A stretch of 7,496 nucleotides of DNA, from contig CALYSH010000067.1 in assembly GCA_945485625.1 (NCBI GenBank), positions 1 to 7,496 of the forward strand, written 5' to 3'. This document shows positions 1-5,996 of this stretch, piece by piece. Each line of letters opens with the position of its first letter. The stretch's first letter is position 1. Source of the stretch: an uncultured Lachnospiraceae bacterium. Lineage in GTDB: Bacteria > Bacillota > Clostridia > Lachnospirales > Lachnospiraceae. The notes below the pieces were generated by a model. That model did not search any database and had not been told where the DNA came from. It saw nothing but the letters and a program-made list of their open reading frames with translations. The translations under genes were made by a program, and so were the position numbers.

Positions 1-163
1 CAAGGTACGGCGGAGCCGGCATTTGGTTTTGAGCGGGCGTACACGAAACAAAAACAGAAGTCGCAAAGCGGCGGACCTGCGAAGCAGGAGGTTTTTGTGA
101 GTGAAAAAAGAAGCAAACAAAACCAAGCGACGGCGGAGCCGGCATTTGGTTTTGAGCGGGCGT
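1..163. repeat. Two direct copies of a ~40-nt intergenic repeat
   Basis: Positions 1-40 and 124-163 match at all but two bases; 7-40 and 130-163 are identical over 34 nt. The offset is 123 nt and 83 nt lie between the copies. Copy 1 starts at the window edge and may be truncated. Each copy contains a CGGC-GGA-GCCG mini-hairpin (8-18 and 131-141) followed by TTGGTTTTG (23-31 and 146-154). The segment between them has CGC-AAA-GCG (62-70) and CCTGC-GAA-GCAGG (76-88). I read this as a dispersed extragenic repeat of a type I associate with Lachnospiraceae genomes; that link is from memory and unverified. It is not a CRISPR array: only two copies exist and the spacing is too long. Confidence 0.85.
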
Positions 164-183
164 GGGGAAAAATAAAGAAATAA
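97..183 (+). CDS. Possible 28-residue small ORF within the repeat (doubtful)
   Basis: A GTG at 97 lies 5 nt after a perfect AGGAGG (86-91) and opens a frame to TAA at 181-183. The predicted peptide is basic, and its C-terminal half contains AEPAFGFERAWGKIKK, encoded by repeat copy 2. The same frame is open back to position 1, where copy 1 also reads AEPAFGFERA; the 123-nt offset is 41 codons, so both copies share the frame. This could therefore also be the C-terminal tail of an upstream gene that starts outside the window. The AGGAGG is partly the arm of a mini-hairpin (76-88), so it may be coincidental. I recognise no function, and the repeat is also free of stops in the opposite direction, which weakens the coding case. 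Confidence 0.2.
   Translation: MSEKRSKQNQATAEPAFGFERAWGKIKK
118..154. other. Imperfect hairpin within the repeat
   Basis: CAAAACCAA at 118-126 is the exact reverse complement of TTGGTTTTG at 146-154, giving a 9-bp outer stem. Inside it, after a 4x4 internal loop (127-130 / 142-145), sits the CGGC/GCCG stem (131-134 / 138-141) closed by a GGA triloop. On the + strand no T-tract follows, so it does not look like a terminator for rightward transcription. On the - strand it would be followed by a T-rich stretch (complement of about 104-117), so weak termination of leftward transcription is possible. Function is unknown. Confidence 0.6.
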
Positions 184-255
184 AAATATTGAATTCTCAG
201 ATTGAATGACTATAATGAAGTGTTGGAATAAATCAAACAGAAGGGATTAAAAAAT
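184..255 (+). other. Leader of the operon and mrpE ribosome binding site
   Basis: After the repeat block, an AT-rich stretch contains the promoter and then the short untranslated leader (about 222-255). AGAAGGGA at 239-246 is the mrpE ribosome binding site. I see no stem-loop, uORF or inverted-repeat operator between the -10 box and the start codon. Confidence 0.6.
189..216 (+). promoter_or_regulatory. Sigma-A-type promoter of the mrp operon
   Basis: TTGAAT at 189-194 (4 of 6 to the -35 consensus) and a perfect TATAAT at 211-216 are separated by 16 nt. Transcription would start near 222-224, leaving a leader of about 33 nt before the mrpE start. No operator, riboswitch or attenuator structure fits in that leader. 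This is the only convincing promoter in the window, and it lies immediately downstream of the repeat block. Confidence 0.75.
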
Positions 256-720
256 ATGTTTTTCGTCTTTTTGATTTTGTGGATTGTATTTAATGGGAAG
301 TTTACATGGGAGATTTTGTTTATCGGCATGGCAATCAGTGCAGTGATGTACGGATTTATATGTGGTTTTCTGGGTTATCGCCCTGCTATGGATTTGTGGG
401 GCATCAAAAAAGCGGGAGCGGTTCTTCAGTATTTTCTGGTGCTTCTTCTGGAAATTGTGAAGGCTGCCTTCGCGGTAATCCGTGTGATTTTTTCTTCCAG
501 GTATGAGGCTGAGCCTGCGATTGTTCGGTTCCGTGTGAAGCTTCGTACCAATGCGGCAAGAGTTTTGCTGGCAAACTCTATTACATTGACTCCGGGAACC
601 ATTACAGTGTCCCAGGAGGGGGATGAGTACGTGGTGCATTGTCTGGATAAGAGTTTTGCAGAGGGGCTGGATAATAGTATTTTTGTGACCCTGTTACAGA
701 AACTGGAAGAGGAGGAGTAA
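256..720 (+). CDS. mrpE: Mrp/Mnh antiporter subunit E (MbhA-like)
   Basis: This 154-residue membrane protein of the MNHE family is a small subunit of the Mrp Na+/H+ antiporter (MbhA in Mbh complexes) and is needed for complex assembly and activity. Hydrophobic segments lie at about residues 1-14, 17-38 and 56-80, followed by a soluble cytoplasmic domain. That domain carries the family hallmark ANSITLTPGT at 106-115 and ends in an acidic tail. Length is typical (Bacillus MrpE is near 158 residues). The ATG is preceded by AAGGGA (241-246) with 9-nt spacing. As first gene after the promoter, it leads the operon; mrpF starts 3 nt after its stop, with the mrpF ribosome binding site inside its last Glu codons. 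Leading with E rather than A is the Mbh-type order. Confidence 0.95.
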   Translation: MFFVFLILWIVFNGKFTWEILFIGMAISAVMYGFICGFLGYRPAMDLWGIKKAGAVLQYFLVLLLEIVKAAFAVIRVIFSSRYEAEPAIVRFRVKLRTNAARVLLANSITLTPGTITVSQEGDEYVVHCLDKSFAEGLDNSIFVTLLQKLEEEE

Positions 721-723
721 CTG

Positions 724-1014
724 ATGAAAGCATATTTTCTGATTGGCATCTTAATTCTTTTGGCTCTTCTTCTGTTTGCTCTGCTGCTGCGGGCGGTAAA
801 AGGACCAAGCATTGCGGACCGGATTGTGGCAGTGAACATGATGGGCTCCATTACCATAGTGATGATTGCGATTATGTCCTTTCTGTTGAAGGAGGACTAT
901 CTTATGGATATCTGTCTGATTTATGCCATGGTAAGTTTTCTGGCTGTGGTGGTGATCTCCAAGGTATACATTGGTATTTATGAGGAAAAGAAACACGGAC
1001 GGGAGGAGAATTAG
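724..1014 (+). CDS. mrpF: Mrp/Mnh antiporter subunit F (MbhB-like)
   Basis: This 96-residue protein has three predicted membrane helices (about 3-22, 36-54 and 61-82) and a charged C-terminal tail. It belongs to the MrpF/MnhF (MbhB) family, a small subunit placed in the part of the complex thought to handle Na+. The family signature is seen as KGPSIADRIVAVN at 26-38, including conserved Asp32 and Arg33. The second Asp of the common GPTxxDRvvalD pattern is Asn38 here. Translation starts 3 nt after the mrpE stop, with GAGGAGGAG at about 709-717 as a strong ribosome binding site, so the two genes are probably translationally coupled. Confidence 0.94.
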   Translation: MKAYFLIGILILLALLLFALLLRAVKGPSIADRIVAVNMMGSITIVMIAIMSFLLKEDYLMDICLIYAMVSFLAVVVISKVYIGIYEEKKHGREEN

Positions 1015-1015
1015 T

Positions 1016-1366
1016 ATGGAAGGTTTTCGTTGCTTGATGGGCGGTCTCTTTCTTCTGGCCGGTGTAGTAATCTTTTTGATAGAGGTATATGGTGTGTTCC
1101 GCCTGAAATATGTGTTGAATCGAATGCACGCAGCAGCTCTGGGAGATACCCTTGGTTTATCTTTGTGCATGATTGGATTAATGTTTTTATCCGGTTTGAA
1201 TTTCAGCACGGTAAAGATGTTCCTGGTTATCCTTTTTTTGTGGTTTGCTTCTCCAACGGCGTCCCACATGCTGGCCAGACTGGAAACAACCACCAATGAG
1301 AATCTGGAGGAGCATTGCGAACAGATTGATTTGAGGGAAGACCCGGGAGAGGAGGATGTGAAATGA
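1016..1366 (+). CDS. mrpG: Mrp/Mnh antiporter subunit G (MbhC-like)
   Basis: This 116-residue protein of the MnhG/MrpG (MbhC) family has three membrane helices (about 6-28, 45-62 and 66-85) and an acidic hydrophilic tail (about 88-116). Family features are Gly26, Arg29-Leu30, the RMHAA block at 36-40, DTLG at 44-47 and PTASHML at 80-86. The usual RLPD is RLKY here. I chose ATG 1016, which has GGAGGAG at 1002-1008 with 7-nt spacing and starts 1 nt after the mrpF stop. The open frame extends upstream to a TTG at 971, but that would add 15 polar residues inside mrpF and has no good ribosome binding site. Its stop overlaps the next start as ATGA. Confidence 0.92.
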   Translation: MEGFRCLMGGLFLLAGVVIFLIEVYGVFRLKYVLNRMHAAALGDTLGLSLCMIGLMFLSGLNFSTVKMFLVILFLWFASPTASHMLARLETTTNENLEEHCEQIDLREDPGEEDVK

Positions 1367-1662
1367 CCCTGTTTCAGTTAATATTATTGTTATTTCTGGT
1401 AGTGTGCGCCGTATCGGTAAGCTTTTCCAGAAATCTGTTGAACTCTGTGTTGATATACATGTCCTTTTCCCTGATTATGTCTATTGTATGGCTTTGCCTG
1501 GAATCTCCGGATCTGGCAATTACGGAAGCGGCGGTAGGAGCAGGTGTTACCAGTATCCTGTTTTTTGCCACTCTGAAGAAGATTCATGCAATCGAAATAC
1601 AGAAGGAACATAAGGCGACAGAGCCGGAGACGGAGAAAGAGTGGTCGGGAAAAGATGAGTAG
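1363..1662 (+). CDS. DUF4040 subunit, stand-alone piece of MrpA C-terminus (MbhD-like)
   Basis: This 99-residue protein with three membrane helices (about 2-20, 26-46 and 53-73) matches the DUF4040 segment that forms part of the C-terminal region of MrpA and is a separate subunit, MbhD, in Mbh complexes. The diagnostic motif is ESPDLAITEAAVGAG at 47-61, with the acidic residues Glu47, Asp50 and Glu55 in or next to the membrane; in related complexes this region is assigned to the ion path between antiporter and small subunits. A charged 29-residue tail follows. The start overlaps the mrpG stop (ATGA at 1363-1366) and has AGAGGAGG at 1348-1355 upstream. Its end overlaps the next gene by 8 nt. 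Confidence 0.92.
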   Translation: MTLFQLILLLFLVVCAVSVSFSRNLLNSVLIYMSFSLIMSIVWLCLESPDLAITEAAVGAGVTSILFFATLKKIHAIEIQKEHKATEPETEKEWSGKDE

Positions 1663-2635
1663 AAGAAAGAGTCAGGAAGAATATGAACGGACAAAGGCCT
1701 TTCGGTTTTGGCGATGGATGTCAGGAAAACAGGATCCCTATCTGGGAAAGGTGGAATTGGTACCACGGGAGGAACCGGAGGAAACCGAACTGACCATTCA
1801 GGAGCGAATGACAGAGCGTCAGATGATTCGGGATAAGGTATATGATATTGAGCATAACAAAAAGCTGGGGGTGTTCCACAAGATATACGAGGCCCTGGCG
1901 GTATGCTTCTGCCTGGCGTTGGCAGGAATCCTTTTATATACCGTATCGCTGCTGCCTGCAACCGGTGTCGCAGATAAGCCGGTGAATAATGAGGTTCCCG
2001 CCCGTTACATTGAAAAGGGACTTCAGGAAACCGGTGCGGTAAATATTGTTACCGGAATGATTCTGGATTATCGTGCCTTTGATACCTTTGGTGAGTCCAA
2101 TGTGCTGTTTGCGGCGACCACCACGGTATTGATTCTGCTTCACAGCAGAAAGAGGGCAAAGGACAAACAGAGAAGGGAAGAGGAATCGGAGGGGGAGAAC
2201 GATCGGGTCTATGAGCCCAAACAGGATTCCGTACTTCAGGTGGCGGCCTGTGTACTGGTACCCGTCATCATTTTGTTCGGAATCTATGTGATTTTAAATG
2301 GTCATCTTTCACCGGGAGGAGGATTTTCCGGCGGTGCCATTATCGGAGCAGGATTGATTCTCTATCTGAGCGCCTTTGGCTTTGAAAAGACGGAGAAGCT
2401 TTTTACGGAGAAAACCTACAAATGCATCAGCTTTGGTGCGTTGACTACCTATTGCCTTGCTAAGAGCTATTCCTTCTTTACCGGAGCAAATCATCTGGAA
2501 AGTCACATTCCGCTGGGAACACCGGGAGCGATTATCAGCAGTGGACTGATATTGATTTTGAATATCTGTGTGGGGCTCGTCGTTGCCTGTACCATGTATA
2601 CCTTTTATGTAATGTTTCGTAAGGGGGATTTCTAA
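1655..2635 (+). CDS. mrpB: MbhE-like/MrpB fusion subunit with charged N-terminal extension
   Basis: This 326-residue protein joins three parts. Residues 1-75 are a charged, soluble region rich in Glu, Arg and Lys. Residues about 76-165 match MbhE, the last part of the MrpA C-terminus: a membrane helix at 78-100, then TGAVNIVTGMILDYRAFDT (126-144) and a second helix at 148-163. After a charged linker (164-190), residues 193-326 form the MnhB/MrpB domain, with GHLSPGGGFSGG at 216-227 and about four helices. MrpB alone is usually near 140 residues. I chose ATG 1655, which overlaps the previous gene by 8 nt; its ribosome binding site (GGGA 1647-1650) is weak, suggesting coupled translation. An ATG at 1586 in the same frame would add 23 very basic residues and lies deep in the DUF4040 gene, so it is less likely. 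Confidence 0.88.
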   Translation: MSRRKSQEEYERTKAFRFWRWMSGKQDPYLGKVELVPREEPEETELTIQERMTERQMIRDKVYDIEHNKKLGVFHKIYEALAVCFCLALAGILLYTVSLLPATGVADKPVNNEVPARYIEKGLQETGAVNIVTGMILDYRAFDTFGESNVLFAATTTVLILLHSRKRAKDKQRREEESEGENDRVYEPKQDSVLQVAACVLVPVIILFGIYVILNGHLSPGGGFSGGAIIGAGLILYLSAFGFEKTEKLFTEKTYKCISFGALTTYCLAKSYSFFTGANHLESHIPLGTPGAIISSGLILILNICVGLVVACTMYTFYVMFRKGDF

Positions 2636-2637
2636 AG

Positions 2638-3009
2638 ATGGGAAATCTTTTTGTGAATTTCGGAGAAGCAATTGCCATGCTTTTGTTTGTCATTGGGTTT
2701 GCCAATTTGCTGCTTCATAAGAATTTAATTAAGAAAATCATAGGCTTGAATATCATGGATTCTGCCATTTATCTGTTTTTGGCGGAAAAGGGCTATATTG
2801 CCGGACGTGGGGTCCCGATTGTGGTGGATGGTGTTCAGAAGGTGGAAGCATATATCAACCCCATTCCCAGTGGTCTGGTTCTTACCGGTATTGTAGTCAG
2901 TGTTTCTGTTTCTGCACTGATGCTGTCACTGACGGTCTGCCTGTACAGAAGATACCATACTCTGGATCTGGATGAAATATCCACTTTGCTCCGAAAGGAG
3001 GACAAGTGA
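2638..3009 (+). CDS. mrpC: Mrp/Mnh antiporter subunit C (MbhG, NuoK-like)
   Basis: This 123-residue protein of the MrpC/NuoK family has three helices (about 7-27, 32-52 and 77-104). NuoK-family subunits sit between the small subunits and the antiporter subunits and contribute to the central ion path. Family features are NLIKKIIGLNIMDSAIYLF at 29-47, and INPIPSGLVLTGIVVSVSVS at 73-92, equivalent to the DPLPQALVLTAIV region of MrpC. Glu50 follows helix 2. The loop between helices 2 and 3 (about 53-75) matches MrpC rather than the shorter NuoK. AAGGGGG at 2621-2627 precedes the start, which is 2 nt after the fusion gene. Its stop overlaps the mrpD start as TGATG. Confidence 0.94.
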   Translation: MGNLFVNFGEAIAMLLFVIGFANLLLHKNLIKKIIGLNIMDSAIYLFLAEKGYIAGRGVPIVVDGVQKVEAYINPIPSGLVLTGIVVSVSVSALMLSLTVCLYRRYHTLDLDEISTLLRKEDK

Positions 3010-4499
3010 TGGATTTTGTGCGTAATTTTCCCTTCTTTTCCATTATGCTGTCCATGTTTGCCGGAATTCTGTGTTCTATTCTGCCAAGGAGGGCTGCCAG
3101 ATGGGTCAATCTCGGTGCGGTGGGTACCATCGGCGCTCTATCGGCCGGACTTTTGGGTTACCTTTTAAAGACCGGAGAGAGCTATACTTATCTGATGGGA
3201 CATTTCCCGGCTCCCTGGGGAAATGAAATTCGCGCCGGTGTTCTGGAGGCAGGGATGGCCCTCTTTTTCTGTGTGATTATGCTGTTGTCCCTGTTGGGCG
3301 GACAGAAAAAACTGGAGGAGGATGTAGCTGAGGAGAAGCAAAGCCTGTATTTTATTCTCATGAATCTTTTGTTGTCTTCCCTGCTTGCGTTACTCTATAC
3401 CAACGATTTGTTTACTGCCTATGTTTTTGTGGAGATTAATACGATTTCTGCCTGTGGATTAATCATGATTCGAGGTACGGGACGGACCATTGAGGCGGCA
3501 GTTCGTTACATGATTATGAGCCTGCTTGGCTCCGGTATGCTGCTTTTGGGAATCTGCGTGCTCTATGATTTGACCGGACATCTGCTGATGAGCAATATCA
3601 AAGAACAGGTTGCACTCCTGGCGGTATCGGGAGAGTATCATATTCCCCTGATGGTTTGTATCGGACTGATGTGTGTGGGACTAGCCATCAAAAGTGCTTT
3701 GTTTCCCTTCCATGCCTGGCTGCCGGACGCTTACGGATACTCAACCGTATCCAGTGCGGCAGTGTTGTCCAGTCTGGTTTCCAAAGGGTATATCTTCCTT
3801 CTGATGAAGCTGATTTACCGTGTGATTGGGTTTGAAGTGTTCAAAGACAGTCATATTATTGATGTATTGTTTGTGTTCGGCCTGATGGGAATGATCTTCG
3901 GCTCCCTGAGTGCCATTCGGGAAAATGATATCAAGCGTATGATTGCGTTTTCTTCCGTGGCGCAGATCGGATACATTTATATGGGGATTGGTATGGGGAC
4001 CCAATTCGCCATGGCGGCATCCGTCTTTCATATTTTGTCCCATGCAGCCACCAAATCCCTGTTGTTTGTAGCGACGGCCGGACTTTGTGATGTGTCCGGC
4101 GGAAGCAAGCATTTCGTGGATTTAACGGGTGCGGCGTACCGGGATAAGTGGGCAGGAGCTGCATTCAGTGTAGGTGCGCTGTCCATGGTGGGTGTACCGT
4201 TGTTTTCCGGATTTATCAGCAAGCTTCTGTTCGCCCAGGCTGCCGTGAATCTCTCCGGCAGGATGCTTCCCGTTCTGGTGGTCCTTGGAATCAGTACCAT
4301 ATTGAATGCGATTTATTTTATGAAGACAGTAATACGGATTTACACCCCAGTGAAGGAAAACGGTGCGAAGGGTAATCAGGACGGCAGACTGTTGTATCCG
4401 TTGGTGCTCTGCCTGTTTATTGCACTGAATGTCATACTGGGTGTCAACTCCCAACCCATTGTGGATTTGATTGAACAGGGGCTTCAAATGTTTGCATAG
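3009..4499 (+). CDS. mrpD: Mrp/Mnh antiporter subunit D (MbhH, NuoM/NuoN-like)
   Basis: This 496-residue polytopic protein (about 14 helices) of the proton-conducting complex I membrane subunit family is the antiporter-like core subunit. Residues expected for ion transfer are in place: Glu142 in FVEINTIS (TM5), Lys228 in AIKSALFPFHAWLPDAY (TM7), Lys259 in LVSKGYIF (TM8), His345 and Lys349 in HILSHAATK, and Lys405 in GFISKLLF (TM12). The WLPDAYGYSTVSSAAVLSS block is MrpD-like. I chose ATG 3009, which overlaps the mrpC stop (TGATG) with AAAGGAGGA (2994-3002) well placed. A GTG at 3006 in the same frame is closer to the ribosome binding site than usual. This is the seventh subunit in the Mbh-type order, directly after C as in canonical mrp operons. 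Confidence 0.95.
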   Translation: MDFVRNFPFFSIMLSMFAGILCSILPRRAARWVNLGAVGTIGALSAGLLGYLLKTGESYTYLMGHFPAPWGNEIRAGVLEAGMALFFCVIMLLSLLGGQKKLEEDVAEEKQSLYFILMNLLLSSLLALLYTNDLFTAYVFVEINTISACGLIMIRGTGRTIEAAVRYMIMSLLGSGMLLLGICVLYDLTGHLLMSNIKEQVALLAVSGEYHIPLMVCIGLMCVGLAIKSALFPFHAWLPDAYGYSTVSSAAVLSSLVSKGYIFLLMKLIYRVIGFEVFKDSHIIDVLFVFGLMGMIFGSLSAIRENDIKRMIAFSSVAQIGYIYMGIGMGTQFAMAASVFHILSHAATKSLLFVATAGLCDVSGGSKHFVDLTGAAYRDKWAGAAFSVGALSMVGVPLFSGFISKLLFAQAAVNLSGRMLPVLVVLGISTILNAIYFMKTVIRIYTPVKENGAKGNQDGRLLYPLVLCLFIALNVILGVNSQPIVDLIEQGLQMFA

Positions 4500-4516
4500 A
4501 GAGGAAGGTAACAGAT

Positions 4517-5980
4517 ATGTATATGCTGCTCGTTGCCTGTATATTTCCGATTTTCTGCGGAATCGGGCTGCTTTTCTACAATAAGAATACCAATCGTAAG
4601 CTGCTTTGGGGCACTGCCCTGACACAGGTTCTTCTGACCGCGGGGTTATTTGCCACGGCTGCCTATGAGAATCTGGGGAAAACCTGCGAGCTCTTTTCCC
4701 TGTCCGGACAGATAGAAATTGTTTTGAAACCGGATTTGGCAGGATTGTTGTTTGCGGTGCTTGCACTGGTGGTGTTTGGCTGTGCTTTTGTATTTTCCTA
4801 TGAGTATATGAAGCATGAGAAGAAGGAAGGTCGTTACCTTGGCTTTCTGATGATTGCGTTGGGGGTATATTTGTTCCTCTGCTGTGCCGGCAATCTGGTG
4901 ACCTTTTATCTGTTCTTTGAAATGCTGACCGTGACTACCTTCCCGCTGGTATTGCACAACGAGTCCCATGCGGCAGTACTGGCCGGCTTAAAATACCTGC
5001 TGTATTCCCTTTGCGGAGCCTATGCTGCTTTGTTCGGAATCTATTTTGTGGCCCATTATGCCGAGACCCTCATATTTGGTCAGAAGGGAATGATTTCGCC
5101 GGACGTCTTTGTGCAGAACAGTGGTCTTTTACTGGTGGTAGCCTTTGTAATGGTGCTTGGCTTTGGCGTGAAGGCCGGTATGTTTCCCATGCATGCCTGG
5201 TTAACCAGTGCCCATCCCGCTGCTCCGGCACCGGCCTCTGCAGTGTTGTCTGCAGTAATTGTAAAGGCAGGCGTGCTTGGGGTCTTTCGTGTGGTTTATG
5301 ATGTGTTTGGCTGGGAAATTCTGCAGGGAACCTGGGTACAGAATGTTTTATTGTGTATGAGTATCCTGACCGTGTTTATGGGGTCCATGCTTGCATATGG
5401 TGAACCGGTGTTAAAAAAGAGACTGGCGTACTCCACCATCAGTCAGGTGTCCTATATTCTCTTCGGTCTGTTCCTGATGAATCAGACAGCCGGGACAGGG
5501 AGCTTTCTGCATGTACTGGCTCATGGGTTTGTGAAGGCTGTATTGTTTTTGTGTGCCGGTGCGATTATCTTCCGTACCGGAAAGACCAGAGTGGAGGAGC
5601 TTCGTGGTATTGGCAAGGAGATGCCGCTTACCATGTGCTGTTATACGATTGCCTCACTGGGATTAATCGGTATTCCGCCCATGGGGGGATTTGTAAGCAA
5701 GTGGTATCTTTGCATGGGGGCACTTTCCTCCCACAGACAACCCTTTGCATGGATTGGCGTTGTGGTATTGTTGATCAGCGCCCTGCTGACAGCCGGCTAT
5801 CTGCTTCCCATCTCGGTACAGGGATTTCTGCCGGGAGAGGATTTTGATGATAAGGCGTGTGAGAGGAAGGAACCGACCGCCTGGATGACATTCCCCATTC
5901 TGGTGTTGACGTTATTGGCTCTTGTGATGGGATTGTTCCCCAATGAATTGATTCGGTGGTTTACAGGGATTCTGGCATAA
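4517..5980 (+). CDS. Second antiporter-like subunit (MrpD/NuoM/HyfB family)
   Basis: This 487-residue protein with about 14 predicted helices belongs to the same proton-conducting family as MrpD, but is clearly divergent from it and closer to the next gene. Key residues are Glu135 in FFEMLTVTTFP (TM5), Lys219 in GFGVKAGMFPMHAWL (TM7), Lys250 in AVIVKAGVLGV (TM8), His332/His336 and Lys340, and Lys395 in GGFVSKWY (TM12). The usual WLPDAH reads WLTSAH (228-233), losing the Pro and Asp. It ends after the helix bundle, with no long C-terminal lateral helix as in NuoL. GAGGAAGG at 4501-4508 serves ATG 4517, 17 nt after mrpD. A databank would probably name it hydrogenase 4 subunit B or complex I subunit 5 family; its exact role in this complex is inference. 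Confidence 0.88.
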   Translation: MYMLLVACIFPIFCGIGLLFYNKNTNRKLLWGTALTQVLLTAGLFATAAYENLGKTCELFSLSGQIEIVLKPDLAGLLFAVLALVVFGCAFVFSYEYMKHEKKEGRYLGFLMIALGVYLFLCCAGNLVTFYLFFEMLTVTTFPLVLHNESHAAVLAGLKYLLYSLCGAYAALFGIYFVAHYAETLIFGQKGMISPDVFVQNSGLLLVVAFVMVLGFGVKAGMFPMHAWLTSAHPAAPAPASAVLSAVIVKAGVLGVFRVVYDVFGWEILQGTWVQNVLLCMSILTVFMGSMLAYGEPVLKKRLAYSTISQVSYILFGLFLMNQTAGTGSFLHVLAHGFVKAVLFLCAGAIIFRTGKTRVEELRGIGKEMPLTMCCYTIASLGLIGIPPMGGFVSKWYLCMGALSSHRQPFAWIGVVVLLISALLTAGYLLPISVQGFLPGEDFDDKACERKEPTAWMTFPILVLTLLALVMGLFPNELIRWFTGILA

Positions 5981-5996
5981 AAAGGAAGTGGAACGT

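Noticed and set aside
1..163. CRISPR array
   Set aside because: Only two repeat copies with 83 nt between them, no cas genes, and the segment between contains its own hairpins rather than a spacer.
118..175. Rho-independent terminator on the + strand
   Set aside because: The hairpin is followed by GC- and A-rich sequence, not a T-run, so it does not meet the usual pattern in this direction.
971..1015. Upstream TTG start for mrpG
   Set aside because: It lies inside mrpF and adds a polar stretch not seen in the family; ATG 1016 has a strong ribosome binding site at good spacing.
751..1296. Open frame of 181 codons on the - strand
   Set aside because: Antisense to mrpF and mrpG, low-complexity His/Lys/Asn-rich composition typical of a shadow frame, no ribosome binding site or family match.
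1586..1654. Earlier ATG for the MbhE-MrpB fusion gene
   Set aside because: It would add 23 extremely basic residues encoded inside the DUF4040 gene, in a different frame, with no ribosome binding site; the 1655 ATG fits the overlap pattern of the operon.
4122..4766. Long open frame of 214 codons on the - strand
   Set aside because: It lies antisense to mrpD and the next antiporter-like gene, has no recognisable domain, and runs across two well-supported genes; it is a shadow frame.
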